Source: Halomonas sp. TD01
GTDB taxonomy: Bacteria; Pseudomonadota; Gammaproteobacteria; Pseudomonadales; Halomonadaceae
DNA: 64,000 bases
Assembly (NCBI RefSeq): GCF_923868895.1
Contig: NZ_OV350343.1
Span: 1,302,001 to 1,366,000, forward strand
Direction: 5' to 3'
Shown: one piece after another, positions 55,179-64,000 of the stretch
Position numbering within the stretch: position 1 is the stretch's first letter
How the letters are laid out: every line of letters begins with the position of its first letter
Notes under the pieces: model-generated
What the model saw: the letters and a program-made list of their open reading frames with translations, nothing else
The model's database searches: none
Told to the model about the DNA's origin: nothing
Program-made: the position numbers and the translations under genes

Positions 55179-55361
55179 GCTAACTCCTCCATTGGGCAGA
55201 GTGGCCTAAGCCTCGTCTGCCATATTCTAAAAAAGCATAAAAGATGGCTAAATATGTTGATGGTAATTCTAAATAAAGAGAGATATATCTGTTAAGCAAA
55301 TTATACTGATAACACTTATCTAAAAAATAGATATGCTGCCGAAACAAGATAGGTTCTTGCT

Positions 55362-56288
55362 ATGCATTACACCCTGCGCCAGTTGGAAGTCTTTGTGGCG
55401 GTCGCCCAGCACGAAAGTGTTTCCCAGGCAGCGCGTGCCCTCGCGATGTCCCAGTCTGCCACCAGCACGTCGCTAGCGGAGCTTGAGCGTCAATTTGACT
55501 GCCAGCTTCTTGATCGCATGGGAAAGCGGTTGAAGCTTAATGCGTTAGGTTTTCAGCTGTTGCCGAAAGCGGTTGCCCTGCTAGATAGGGCGGAGGAGGT
55601 AGAAGAACTGTTGCGCGGCCAGCAAGGCGTGGGCGCGTTGGATGTGGGCGCGACGCTAACCATAGGCAACTATTTAGCGACCTTATTAATTAGCGATTTC
55701 ATGCAGCGCTACCCCGGCAGCCGGGTGCGTCTTGCGGTGCGCAATACGCGTCACATTATTGAGAGTGTGCGCCAGCACTCGCTTGATTTAGGGCTGATTG
55801 AAGGGCAGTGCGACGACGATATGATTATTAGCCAGCCCTGGGTGGAAGATGAGCTGTGTGTGTTCTGCTCGCCGCGCCACCCGTTGGCGGGGCGCGAGCA
55901 TCTTGAGCTGGAACAACTGTTGCGTGAAGACTGGATTATGCGCGAGGAGGGCTCTGGCACTCGCATGACTCTTGAACACGCCGCGCGCCACCGGCGTAGC
56001 CGGTTTAATACCCTGTTGGAGCTTGAACATACCGAGGGTATTAAGCGGGCGGTGGAATCGGGTCTAGGCATTGGCTGCGTTTCCAGGCTAGCACTGCGTG
56101 ATGCGTTCCGGCGCGGCAGCTTAGTGCCTCTGCCAACACCGGAATTAGACTTAAAACGTCAGTTCACTTTCATCTGGCACCGCCACAAGTATCTTACCAC
56201 GGGGGTACGAGAGTTCTTGCGACTTTGCCGCGAGATGACCGCGGGTGCCAAGCGCAGTGATGATATTCCACTGCCGCCGATTCCTTAG
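55362..56288 (+). CDS. finR: LysR-family regulator, FinR-like
   Basis: A 308-aa LTTR with an N-terminal winged helix-turn-helix (LRQLEVFVAVAQHESVSQAA, then SQSATSTSLAELERQF) and a substrate-binding domain from about 90 (DVGATLTIGNYLATLLISDF). It lies head-to-head with fpr across 183 bp, and its N-terminal half recalls FinR of Pseudomonas putida, which controls fpr. AT-rich sequence in the gap is suitable for LysR binding, but no T-N11-A site is claimed. The symbol rests on this context. Confidence 0.75.
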   Translation: MHYTLRQLEVFVAVAQHESVSQAARALAMSQSATSTSLAELERQFDCQLLDRMGKRLKLNALGFQLLPKAVALLDRAEEVEELLRGQQGVGALDVGATLTIGNYLATLLISDFMQRYPGSRVRLAVRNTRHIIESVRQHSLDLGLIEGQCDDDMIISQPWVEDELCVFCSPRHPLAGREHLELEQLLREDWIMREEGSGTRMTLEHAARHRRSRFNTLLELEHTEGIKRAVESGLGIGCVSRLALRDAFRRGSLVPLPTPELDLKRQFTFIWHRHKYLTTGVREFLRLCREMTAGAKRSDDIPLPPIP

Positions 56289-56308
56289 TCACTCAATACG
56301 ATAGTTAC

Positions 56309-58165
56309 TCAATACGACGGCAAAACGTTGGTCGAATTGACTGTTAGGGGAGCCGGGGGGTGTTGAGACAGCTTGAAGCTGCTGATAGTGCCTTTAAGAT
56401 GATTGGCTTGCTCTTTCAGCTGTTCAGCAGCGGTGGTGGACTCTTCCACCATGGCAGCATTTTCTTGGGTCATACGGTCAAGTTCAGACACTGCAATATT
56501 GATTTGCTTGATGCCATCGCTCTGCTCGCTAGTAGCGGAGTTGATTTCCTCTAGGACATCGGTGACGCGGATGATATGAGCGACGATATCCTGCATGGTG
56601 GCACCGGCATTTTGCACTAATGCGGTACCGTTATTGACTCTGCTTTGTGAATCTTCAACGAGTTTTTGAATATCGTTGGCGGCTTCGCTACTACGCCCTG
56701 CTAATTTACGTACTTCATCGGCAACGACCGCAAAACCACGGCCATGTTCCCCCGCCCGGGCGGCTTCTACGGAGGCGTTAAGGGCCAGTAAGTTGGTTTG
56801 GAAGGCAATGCTGTTCATTAGCGTGACAATTTCACCAATTTTATGGGAGGCCTGGGAAATATCTTCCATCGTGGTGACCACATTGGCGACCACTTGGCCG
56901 CCCTCTTTAGCGACTTTCGAGGCCTTATGGGATAGCTGATTGGCTTCTTGAGCCGAGGCGGCGGTGTGTTCCACCGTGCTGGTTATCTGTTCCACCGAGG
57001 CAGACGTCTGCTGCAGGCTAGAAGCCGCGTTATCGGTACGGCGGGATAGATCCTGGCCGCCCAGAGCAATTTCGTTAGCGGCATGGTGCACCGACTCACT
57101 GCTGGTGCGCACATCAATCAAGACCGCTTCCATTTTGCCTACAAAACGGTTGAAGGCACCGCAAATTTGGGCCACTTCATCGCGGCCTTGTTCTGGAAGT
57201 CGGCGGGTCAGATCCCCTTCACCACTAGCGATGTCATTTAGGGCATCTCGGGCTCGTTCGAGGCCAGCGAACGCACGCTTGAGCCACAAACTCAGCAGTA
57301 GAGCCGTGACAGCAATGATGGCTATTAACGTGAACAATGAAGACTTGAGGATGGCGCGCAATCCTGCAGTGGCTTCACGCTCGTCTAACGCCACGCCGAG
57401 CTCCCAGTCGGTACCGGCGATGGAGATCACTGATAGTCGCTTAGTCTGGCCGTCGACTTGGACAGGCTTCCACTCATCCTGGGCAGCGCTCAGCTGCTTG
57501 ATAGCCTCAGGAGATAAGGTGTCGCTAATTCGACTCAGCGGCTCGAGAGCCAACGCAGCGTTGGGATGCGCAATCACTGTCTCGCCACCGCTACTCAGAA
57601 AGGCAAAGCTCGAAGGCGTTGGCTGAATAGCGGTGACCTGGCTGACGAGGTTGTCGATGACGACATCGCCGCCGATCACCCCATATAAACGGCCATTACG
57701 CTTGACTGGCGTCGCAAAGGTAACCACTAGCTGATTGCTATTAGCGTCCACGTAAGGCAGCGAGACGATAGTACGATCCTGCTTTGTTGCTGCTTGGTAC
57801 CAGTCACGCTGTCGTGGGTCATAATCACTGCCTGGTATCCAACCATCGGAAGAAAGATGACTACCATCAGATTGGCCGTAAAAGGCCGCTAAGAACCCGC
57901 CTGACTCTGCTAACTGGGCGAGTGGCGCAAGCGGGTCATTATCAATCACGGGCATGCGCGCTGCTTCTAGTATGGCGGCTCGGGCATCAATCCATTCTTC
58001 AATTGCCAGGGCGTTCCCCTGTGCGATGGATGCCAGCTGTCGGGTTACTTGCTGGTCATTATGTGTCTGCAAGGTCAGGTAGCTGACCGAGGCATTAATA
58101 GTCAGTGCTAGCGTGATCACCAGCAAAGTGATCATCATGATGCGCAAGCGTAGGGACGACAGCAT
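56309..58165 (-). CDS. methyl-accepting chemotaxis protein with double-Cache amino-acid sensor
   Basis: A 618-aa chemoreceptor: TM1 (about 10-30), a periplasmic double-Cache domain (about 35-275), TM2 (about 280-300), HAMP and a signalling domain with the hairpin [20 protein letters not shown]. The sensor carries the amino-acid signature: Tyr, four residues, Arg, one residue, Trp-Tyr in YDPRQRDWY, and Asp in VIGGDV, so an amino-acid ligand is predicted. No CheR pentapeptide is seen at the C-terminus. A sigma-28 promoter lies 73-99 bases upstream. Its signalling half is nearly identical to that of the third receptor at 60582. Confidence 0.93.
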   Translation of the reverse strand: MLSSLRLRIMMITLLVITLALTINASVSYLTLQTHNDQQVTRQLASIAQGNALAIEEWIDARAAILEAARMPVIDNDPLAPLAQLAESGGFLAAFYGQSDGSHLSSDGWIPGSDYDPRQRDWYQAATKQDRTIVSLPYVDANSNQLVVTFATPVKRNGRLYGVIGGDVVIDNLVSQVTAIQPTPSSFAFLSSGGETVIAHPNAALALEPLSRISDTLSPEAIKQLSAAQDEWKPVQVDGQTKRLSVISIAGTDWELGVALDEREATAGLRAILKSSLFTLIAIIAVTALLLSLWLKRAFAGLERARDALNDIASGEGDLTRRLPEQGRDEVAQICGAFNRFVGKMEAVLIDVRTSSESVHHAANEIALGGQDLSRRTDNAASSLQQTSASVEQITSTVEHTAASAQEANQLSHKASKVAKEGGQVVANVVTTMEDISQASHKIGEIVTLMNSIAFQTNLLALNASVEAARAGEHGRGFAVVADEVRKLAGRSSEAANDIQKLVEDSQSRVNNGTALVQNAGATMQDIVAHIIRVTDVLEEINSATSEQSDGIKQINIAVSELDRMTQENAAMVEESTTAAEQLKEQANHLKGTISSFKLSQHPPAPLTVNSTNVLPSY

Positions 58166-58237
58166 TAATTAAGTCTCGCTATTTAGGTAAAGTAAGGTCG
58201 GAAGTTGACCGCTTGGTAGGTAACGTCTGCTGTCATG

Positions 58238-58264
58238 CTATCGGCGTCGACGGATACGACTTTA
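58238..58264 (-). promoter_or_regulatory. sigma-28 (FliA) promoter of the chemoreceptor at 56309
   Basis: On the minus strand TAAAGTCG, 11 bases and GCCGATAG match the FliA consensus with exact spacing. This places the gene in the flagellar/chemotaxis regulon. Confidence 0.85.
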
Positions 58265-58453
58265 GGTGTACGCTACGGTCAATGCAGATTTTTAGACGAG
58301 GAAAATACGCGCTGGCTTAAAGCACGCGAACAGGGGTGACATAACAGCGGGAGCCTCAAAATAAGGCCTGGGCAGGATAATGACCGCCAGAGCCAGTGGT
58401 AGCGATAAACTTCCGCTACCGTCGGTGCCCCGGCGGCCTGATTTTATAGCAGT

Positions 58454-60571
58454 TTAGTGTTGTGACAGCGCTGGCGCAGGCAGTGTGCGCTGGCCCTGTG
58501 TATGGCGGCTGTCATGTGCTTCAAGCGTGAACCCACCTACCAGTGCATCGAGCCGATTCGCCTGATCTTTAAGCTGTTCGGCGGCGGTGGTGGACTCCTG
58601 CACTAGGGCTGCGTTTTGCTGAGTCATCTGGTCTAGATCGGTAACGGCAATGCTTACCTGACTGATGCCGTCGTTTTGCTCTCGCGCGGCCGTACTGATA
58701 TCGCCCAGCATTTGAGTAACACGCGTCACGCTTTGAGCCAGTTCATGCATAGCGGCTTCGGCATCGCGCACCATTTGTGTGCCGCTTTCTACCTTACCGG
58801 CTGAGGCATCAATACGTTGGCGAATATCTTTGGCAGCGTCGCTGCTGCGCGAGGCGAGTTTACGTACCTCATCAGCCACGACGGCAAAACCACGACCATG
58901 CTCCCCAGCACGGGCAGCTTCTACGGATGCGTTTAGCGCCAGTAGGTTAGTCTGGAAAGCGATGCCATCAATGACGCTGACAATGCTCTGAATTTCATCA
59001 GAGTTGGTGCGAATATCCGTCATTGTGGCGACCACCTGCTCAAACGCACTGTCAGTGCGGGACGCTAGCTCAGAGGCGGTTTGAGAAAGTCCGCTGGCTT
59101 CCTGAGAGGCGTGAGTGGTGTGGCCAACGGTACTGCTGATCTCTTCCATGGCTGAAGAGGTCTGTTGCAGGCTGGCGGCGGCCTGTTCGGTACGCCGTGA
59201 AAGATCGTGCCCACCTTGGGTAATCTCATTGGCCGCATGGTTGACTGCTTCGCTGCTGCGCCGTACATCCAGCAAGATGGTTTGGATTTTCTCCGCGAAG
59301 GCATTGAACTGTTCTGCTACCGCTGCGCTTTCATCGCGCCCATGAACTGGCAAACGTTGGGTAAGGTCGCCATGCCCTGTCGCGATCTCTTCCATACGGT
59401 TAGCCAGGCGCTTAAGAGGACGTGCGATTCGTCCACCAATCCACCACAGTGCGCCGACACCAATGGCTGCCAGTAGCAGACCCACCAGTGACATGCCTAG
59501 CGTGTTTTGCTGGCGCTGCTCGCTGAGTACGTCTTGCAAAGCGTTCAGTTCGGCCAGTGCCACTGACTCAGGGAGCTGTAGTACCAAGACCCAAGGCTGG
59601 TCTGTATTGCCAAGGGTGATGGGCTGATAGCGCTGAAGCATACCGTCGGCCATGCTGCTATGGAGGCTGCCCTGCGACACTGCCTGTTTAATACCTGCCA
59701 ATAGCGTGTCGCTTAGCGAATCGCTAGCGGGTGATCCTAGGGCTTCTTCGCTAGCGGTATCGGCTACCAAGCCGCCACGCCCGGCTACCAGTGTCATTCG
59801 TCCCGCACCATCATAAAGCGTCTGGTTAGCATCGCTTAATAAGGTTTGGATAAAGTTAAGCGCCAAATCAATCCCTGCCACCCCACGAAATTCACCATCT
59901 ACCAAGATGGGGGCATTGAACGAGGTGACTAGCTGGGTCTCGCCGCCGAAATCATAAGCCGCGGGGTCGATAATACAGGGAGCCAAGGTTTCACGCGGGC
60001 ACAGATAGTACTCACCTTCGCGCACGCCGCTGGCAAGGGGAGTTTCGCTCTCCATGTCCTCACCTAGCGGTAGTATCGCCAGCTCGCCATCATCGGTGCG
60101 GTACCACCAGGGCATAAAGCGGCCGCTTCCGTCATGGCCGTAGCGCTCGTCACCCGCGTAGCGGGCGTCATCTCCAAAGGCGTTGGGCTCCCAGCCGATA
60201 TAGGCATCCAATAGATCAGGATTATCGGCGACGGTTTGGCGGACAAGATTCGAGAGCTGTCGGCGGCTTAAGTACAGCGCGCGTTGGCCTTCTGCATCTT
60301 CCATGCCCATTAACGCATTGGTCGTGGCTAGTTGGCTGGCCAGCGTCATCGCTTTGTCCAGCTCGCGCTGAATGCGTTGGCCTTCCGCATCGGCAATGGC
60401 GTTTAAGCGGGCATCTAGCGCGCCTTCCATGAGCTCACTGGTGTGGTCATCCACGGTTTGTTGGGTGTGAGCGGCGGCGATCAAGTTATACACCACCATG
60501 GCGGCCACGATGGCTAACAGGCAAGGGCCTGCTAGTGCCACGACAAAAGAGCGTAACGAGCGAAAATGCAT
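58454..60571 (-). CDS. methyl-accepting chemotaxis protein with a different double-Cache sensor
   Basis: A 705-aa chemoreceptor with TM1 (about 10-30), a large periplasmic Cache-type domain (about 35-350), TM2 (about 355-380), HAMP and a signalling domain. The amino-acid signature is not seen; the corresponding place reads RFMPWWYR, so the ligand differs from that of its neighbours. Paired cysteines occur in [15 protein letters not shown]. It starts ten bases after the stop of the third receptor and is likely read from that gene's sigma-28 promoter. The 288-bp gap beyond its stop has a hairpin (58398-58420) without T-tract. Confidence 0.92.
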   Translation of the reverse strand: MHFRSLRSFVVALAGPCLLAIVAAMVVYNLIAAAHTQQTVDDHTSELMEGALDARLNAIADAEGQRIQRELDKAMTLASQLATTNALMGMEDAEGQRALYLSRRQLSNLVRQTVADNPDLLDAYIGWEPNAFGDDARYAGDERYGHDGSGRFMPWWYRTDDGELAILPLGEDMESETPLASGVREGEYYLCPRETLAPCIIDPAAYDFGGETQLVTSFNAPILVDGEFRGVAGIDLALNFIQTLLSDANQTLYDGAGRMTLVAGRGGLVADTASEEALGSPASDSLSDTLLAGIKQAVSQGSLHSSMADGMLQRYQPITLGNTDQPWVLVLQLPESVALAELNALQDVLSEQRQQNTLGMSLVGLLLAAIGVGALWWIGGRIARPLKRLANRMEEIATGHGDLTQRLPVHGRDESAAVAEQFNAFAEKIQTILLDVRRSSEAVNHAANEITQGGHDLSRRTEQAAASLQQTSSAMEEISSTVGHTTHASQEASGLSQTASELASRTDSAFEQVVATMTDIRTNSDEIQSIVSVIDGIAFQTNLLALNASVEAARAGEHGRGFAVVADEVRKLASRSSDAAKDIRQRIDASAGKVESGTQMVRDAEAAMHELAQSVTRVTQMLGDISTAAREQNDGISQVSIAVTDLDQMTQQNAALVQESTTAAEQLKDQANRLDALVGGFTLEAHDSRHTQGQRTLPAPALSQH

Positions 60572-60581
60572 AGTGTAATCC

Positions 60582-62453
60582 CTAGGCGATATGGCGACGT
60601 TGGCTGTCAGGTGCTTGATAGGGCACTTGCAAAGCAGGTGTAGCGGTGTGGGACAGCTTAAAACTGCTGATAGTCCCCGCGAGATGTTCAGCTTGCTCTT
60701 TTAATTGCTCGGCGGCGGTGGTGGACTCCTCAACCATCGCGGCGTTTTCCTGGGTCATGCGATCAAGCTCGGCAACGGCGATATTGACTTGATTAATGCC
60801 GTCGCTTTGCTCGCTGGTGGCTGCGTTAATCTCCTCCAGCACATCGGTAACGCGGGTGATATGGGCAACAATATCCTGCATCGTCGTACCCGCATTTTGT
60901 ACCAGAGAAGTGCCATTGTTGACTTTGGTTTGTGAGTCTTCGATTAGCTTTTGAATATCGTTGGCAGCTTCGCTACTACGCCCCGCCAGTTTGCGAACTT
61001 CGTCGGCCACCACAGCAAAGCCGCGGCCATGTTCGCCGGCACGGGCCGCTTCCACGGAGGCGTTGAGTGCCAGCAGATTGGTTTGGAAGGCAATGCTGTT
61101 CATCAGCGTGACAATTTCACCAATTTTATTAGAGGCTTGAGAAATGTCTTCCATTGTCGTGACGACATTTGCCACCACTTGTCCTCCTTCCTTCGCGACG
61201 TTTGAAGCCGCATGGGAGAGCTGGTTGGCTTCCTGGGCGGACGCAGCGGTGTGCTGAACAGTGCTGGTGATTTGCTCAACCGACGCAGACGTTTGCTGCA
61301 GGCTAGAGGCAGCGTTGTCGGTGCGGCGCGATAAATCTTGACCGCCCATGGCAATTTCGTTGGCTGCGTGATGAACCGCTTCACTGCTCGTACGGACATC
61401 AATCAGAACGGCTTCCATTTTGCCGACAAAGCGGTTAAAAGCGCTGGCAATTTGAGTGACCTCATCGTTGCCCTCTTCCGGTAGGCGTTGGGTTAAATCA
61501 CCTTCTCCCGAAGCAATGTTGTCCATCGCGCTACGCACACCGAGTAAGCGGCGAAGTAGCAGTGACAGCAACAAACCGAATACCACCGCGGTGATGGCGG
61601 CGACGACTAACAGCGTAATAATCGAGGTTGTCGCAATGGCACGTAGGCCTGCGGTGGCTTCGTGTTCATCAAGCGCCACCACTAACTGCCAGCCGCTGCT
61701 GCCACCCACAGTGCTGCCCATAAGCAGCTTGCTGCTGTTTTGCAGCTCAAGCGCTTGAGGCTCTTCGGCCTGGATAATCTGAGCCAAACTAGCGTTGGTA
61801 AGATCGCTGCTCAACACTGAGGAAGGCTCAAGCGTTAACGCGGCATCAGGGTGTGCCACGAGCGTGCCATCTTCCGTCGTCAAAAAGCCAAAGCTTGATG
61901 GCGTCGGGGCGATACTGGCCACAATAGCAATAACATCTTCAATCGTGATATCGGCGCCGATGACAGCAGCAAGCTGTCCGTTACGGTAGAAAGGGCGTGC
62001 AAAGGTAACAATTAATCCCCCCGTTTGGGCATCGACATAAGGCGTTGTGATAATGGTGTCTTTGGCGTTGACAGCGTCTTGATACCAGGGCCGTTGGCGA
62101 GGGTCATAGTCACTGGGCGGCTGCCAGTTATCAGAAAAAACAGCATCGGACGTAGAGGGGTAAGCTATATAGGCAGTCATGAAACTGCCGGAGTCAGCCA
62201 ACTGACGCAGTGCGGTAAGCGGGTCGCTGTTGCTGACAGCATCATCCATGCTGGCCAGCATGGTATAGCGGGCGTTAAACCACTCATTAATCGCCTGAGT
62301 ATTGCCGTTTACAACGGCATCTAGGTTGCTGCTTACCTGTTGGTTATTGTGATGCTTGACGGTGGTATAGCTGGCTATGCCATTAATGATGAGGGCTACA
62401 ATAATGGCCGTGAGGGCGGCTAGTAAGATGCGGGCTCGTAGGGAGGAAAACAT
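60582..62453 (-). CDS. methyl-accepting chemotaxis protein with double-Cache amino-acid sensor, second paralogue
   Basis: A 623-aa chemoreceptor with the same layout as the one at 56309. The sensor has YDPRQRPWY and Asp in VIGADI, which again fits the double-Cache amino-acid motif, but the rest of the sensor has diverged while the HAMP-to-signalling half is nearly the same. This indicates duplication followed by a change in ligand range. It is the first gene of a two-gene unit with the receptor at 58454 and has a sigma-28 promoter 33-59 bases upstream. Confidence 0.93.
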   Translation of the reverse strand: MFSSLRARILLAALTAIIVALIINGIASYTTVKHHNNQQVSSNLDAVVNGNTQAINEWFNARYTMLASMDDAVSNSDPLTALRQLADSGSFMTAYIAYPSTSDAVFSDNWQPPSDYDPRQRPWYQDAVNAKDTIITTPYVDAQTGGLIVTFARPFYRNGQLAAVIGADITIEDVIAIVASIAPTPSSFGFLTTEDGTLVAHPDAALTLEPSSVLSSDLTNASLAQIIQAEEPQALELQNSSKLLMGSTVGGSSGWQLVVALDEHEATAGLRAIATTSIITLLVVAAITAVVFGLLLSLLLRRLLGVRSAMDNIASGEGDLTQRLPEEGNDEVTQIASAFNRFVGKMEAVLIDVRTSSEAVHHAANEIAMGGQDLSRRTDNAASSLQQTSASVEQITSTVQHTAASAQEANQLSHAASNVAKEGGQVVANVVTTMEDISQASNKIGEIVTLMNSIAFQTNLLALNASVEAARAGEHGRGFAVVADEVRKLAGRSSEAANDIQKLIEDSQTKVNNGTSLVQNAGTTMQDIVAHITRVTDVLEEINAATSEQSDGINQVNIAVAELDRMTQENAAMVEESTTAAEQLKEQAEHLAGTISSFKLSHTATPALQVPYQAPDSQRRHIA

Positions 62454-62485
62454 GGTCGCTCTCTAAATCGTCAGGGGTCAGACGA

Positions 62486-62512
62486 CTATCGGCAAGAACG
62501 ACCACTTCTTTA
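62486..62512 (-). promoter_or_regulatory. sigma-28 (FliA) promoter of the chemoreceptor pair
   Basis: On the minus strand TAAAGAAG, 11 bases and GCCGATAG match the FliA consensus with exact spacing. It drives the receptors at 60582 and 58454. Confidence 0.87.
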
Positions 62513-62558
62513 GTAGAAAAGCACGTTTAGTGGAAAAGAGAGGGTGATGTTTTAAGTA

Positions 62559-62990
62559 TTAGCGTAAGTCGCTAACGGCGTTTTGAATATCGGCCAGGGA
62601 CGCTTTACTCAAATCTTTTGAAAGCGTGTGAATGACCAGTTTGTGGGTGGTGTTATCAAGTTTTTCACGCAGCAAGCCGAGAAATTTAGGCGGCGCGACC
62701 ATAATAAGCTTTTCCATGCTGTTATCGACGCGGGCGTCATATAAGCGCTTGGCGACTTCTTTGGCGAATAGCTCGTTTTCATGCTGCGAGGCAGCGCCCT
62801 CTTCTCCAGACGAGCGCGATGACGTTGACGTGGATTCATGGACATCGGCACCGCGGCGGTCGGTGATTAAATCACCTTCGTGCAGCCTGCCTGCTGCGTG
62901 TACAAGGCTTTCATGCTCGGCGAGATTCAACGCATCACGGGTAAAAATACGTGCGCGGGCGGCGTCAGCTACCACGATATAGGTGGTCAT
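62559..62990 (-). CDS. host-attachment-type protein (eRF1-like fold family)
   Basis: A 143-aa cytoplasmic protein of the family labelled 'required for attachment to host cells'. Characteristic blocks are VVADAARARIFTRD at the N-terminus, a Ser/Thr/His-rich linker (about 50-68), FAKEVAKRLYDARV and LIMVAPPKFLGLLREKL. The name comes from a plant pathogen; the fold is related to archaeal/eukaryotic release-factor domains, and the function in free-living bacteria is unknown. It lies 106 bases before the chemoreceptor gene, after the sigma-28 promoter's upstream edge. Confidence 0.82.
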   Translation of the reverse strand: MTTYIVVADAARARIFTRDALNLAEHESLVHAAGRLHEGDLITDRRGADVHESTSTSSRSSGEEGAASQHENELFAKEVAKRLYDARVDNSMEKLIMVAPPKFLGLLREKLDNTTHKLVIHTLSKDLSKASLADIQNAVSDLR

Positions 62991-63088
62991 CGTCGTACGT
63001 CCTCCTTGTCGTTAGTTACCCTCTAACCATGGCAAGCGTTTGCCGTTTGGTCAAACACTTGCGAGTGGCGAAGTACGTTGTTGGGGGG

Positions 63089-63898
63089 TTAAAGTACCTT
63101 GCTGCGCAGTAGACTTGTAATGGCTTCGCCAATCAGTACCAAGATAATAATCGCGATCAAAATGGTGGCGACCGTCGGCCAGGCAAAGGTGTCGATAGCT
63201 CCTTGAAGAATCACACCAATGCCGCCTGCGCCAACGAGTCCTAGCACGGTGGATTCACGGATATTAATATCCCAGCGCAAAATCACAATGGCAAAAAAGG
63301 CTGGCATCACCTGGGGCACAATGGCGTAGGCAACCACTTTTGCCTTGGAAGCACCGGTAGCTTCCATCGCTTCCACCGGTCGCCGGTCGATTTCTTCAAT
63401 CGCCTCACCCATTAACTTGCCGATAAAGCCAATTGAGCGAAACACAATCGCTAAAATCCCTGCCAGCACGCCGGGGCCAAAAATAGCCACAAATAACAGC
63501 GCCCATATAATCGTATTCACCGAGCGGCTTGATACTAGAATAAAGCGCCCTAGCCACAGGCAAACACGATTGGGAGTGGTGTTCTGTGCGGCGATATAGG
63601 CCACGGGCAAGGCTAGGAAAATAGTGAGGAATGTTGCTAACGTCGCGATATGTACCGTTTCAAGCAGGGCGTTGAGAATACTGTTTAGCCCGGCAGCGCT
63701 GGGTGGCCACATGCGCGCACCCAAGTTAGACATTTGATTGGGAGCGTCCCATACCCAGGGCCAGAAAATATCAATATCGCGAACCGCCCAGAACACCAGC
63801 ATTAACGTGCCCAGCAGCACGGCGTAGCGGATGAGCCGCTCTTTACGGTCGTAGCGATGCCAAACGCGGTCGGCAAGTTGCTGTGCGTGATCTACCAT
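63089..63898 (-). CDS. phnE: phosphonate ABC transporter permease PhnE
   Basis: A 269-aa inner-membrane permease with about six membrane helices, for phosphonate or related phosphorus compounds. The permease-to-ATPase coupling loop is near RPVEAMEATGASKAKVVAYAI, with the Glu-Ala and Gly of the EAA motif. Its start overlaps the stop of a second phnE-like gene by seven bases, the tandem phnE arrangement of phnCDE1E2 operons. The binding protein and ATPase genes lie beyond the window. Confidence 0.92.
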   Translation of the reverse strand: MVDHAQQLADRVWHRYDRKERLIRYAVLLGTLMLVFWAVRDIDIFWPWVWDAPNQMSNLGARMWPPSAAGLNSILNALLETVHIATLATFLTIFLALPVAYIAAQNTTPNRVCLWLGRFILVSSRSVNTIIWALLFVAIFGPGVLAGILAIVFRSIGFIGKLMGEAIEEIDRRPVEAMEATGASKAKVVAYAIVPQVMPAFFAIVILRWDINIRESTVLGLVGAGGIGVILQGAIDTFAWPTVATILIAIIILVLIGEAITSLLRSKVL

Positions 63899-64000
63899 AT
63901 TTTTTTCCTCACCCAGCCGCTGATGCCTTCACTAAGCAAAATAACCGCGATAATGACCAGCAGAATCGCAAAGGCGAAGTCGTAATCATAACGACCAAAG
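63892..64000 (-). CDS. phnE: second PhnE-type permease, only the C-terminal end in the window
   Basis: The last 36 codons of a gene continuing past the edge. The translated end (YDFAFAILLVIIAVILLSE, then ISGWVRKKIW and TAG) is a hydrophobic helix with the basic tail typical of PhnE permeases. It is translationally coupled to the complete phnE by the overlapping stop and start. Identification relies on this tail and the neighbour. Confidence 0.8.
   Translation of the reverse strand, partial: FGRYDYDFAFAILLVIIAVILLSEGISGWVRKKIW

Noticed and set aside
58398..58420. Hairpin GGTAGCG/CGCTACC after the chemoreceptor at 58454 as a terminator
   Set aside because: The stem has a nine-base loop and lacks a T-run on either side.

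Overview
The window is a 64-kb piece of chromosome from a moderately halophilic gammaproteobacterium, most probably Halomonas or a close relative (Halomonadaceae). The best single clue is the complete teaABCD locus for ectoine uptake, whose proteins I recognise as very close to those of Halomonas elongata. The conserved gammaproteobacterial blocks hemCDXY, argH, lptM-lysA-dapF-DUF484-xerC-yigB and engB/cytochrome c4/dsbA support this. Genes are dense and mostly housekeeping. I see no phage, transposase, CRISPR array, tRNA or rRNA.

Layout. 1-3.4 kb: 5'-truncated glutamate decarboxylase, an N-terminal-cysteine amidohydrolase of the bile-salt-hydrolase/penicillin-V-acylase type, and mscL. 3.4-8 kb: hemCDXY on the minus strand. 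8-10.5 kb: a PAS-PAS-LOV-GGDEF-EAL protein, a likely blue-light-controlled c-di-GMP enzyme. 10.6-16.6 kb: argH, lptM, lysA, dapF, DUF484, xerC and a HAD phosphatase in one tightly packed run. 16.7-19.9 kb: engB, cytochrome c4, dsbA and an EEP-family hydrolase. 20-23.3 kb: a TRAP transporter with a TakP-like receptor. 23.4-29 kb: thiD, a tandem Usp protein, a chalcone-isomerase-like secreted protein, dtd, an ABC-F ATPase and a TIGR02444 protein. 29-33 kb: teaABCD. 33-37 kb: an FKBP isomerase, a secreted PHB-depolymerase-like esterase, Sco1 with a membrane-anchored partner, and an AEC carrier. 37-37.8 kb: a fourfold tandem array of a terminator-bearing unit, read here as a small-RNA array. 37.9-46.7 kb: ldhA, trmB, thiG, thiS, DUF423, a hotdog thioesterase, glcB, an alpha/beta hydrolase and yifB/comM. 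46.8-51.1 kb: iron-siderophore uptake (binding protein, TonB receptor, AraC regulator) with Fur-box-like sites. 51.3-54.3 kb: ubiK and the ammonium module glnK-amtB plus a second PII gene. 54.4-56.3 kb: fpr divergent from a FinR-like regulator. 56.3-62.5 kb: three chemoreceptors, two with the double-Cache amino-acid motif, under sigma-28-type promoters. The window closes with a host-attachment-type protein and tandem phnE permeases.

How the parts work together. MscL (solute release on down-shock) and TeaABCD (recovery of ectoine on up-shock) serve osmotic balance. The siderophore locus and the RNA array may both answer to Fur: the array starts exactly at the predicted start site of a strong sigma-70 promoter whose -10 overlaps a Fur-like palindrome. 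GlnK-AmtB is preceded by a sigma-54 promoter, so nitrogen limitation should drive it.

The most unusual item is the 37.05-37.75 kb array: four copies of a roughly 130-nt body, each ending in the same intrinsic terminator. It may be a multicopy iron-responsive small RNA of the PrrF/RyhB functional type. Every function is assigned by reading motifs and recalling families; no search was run.
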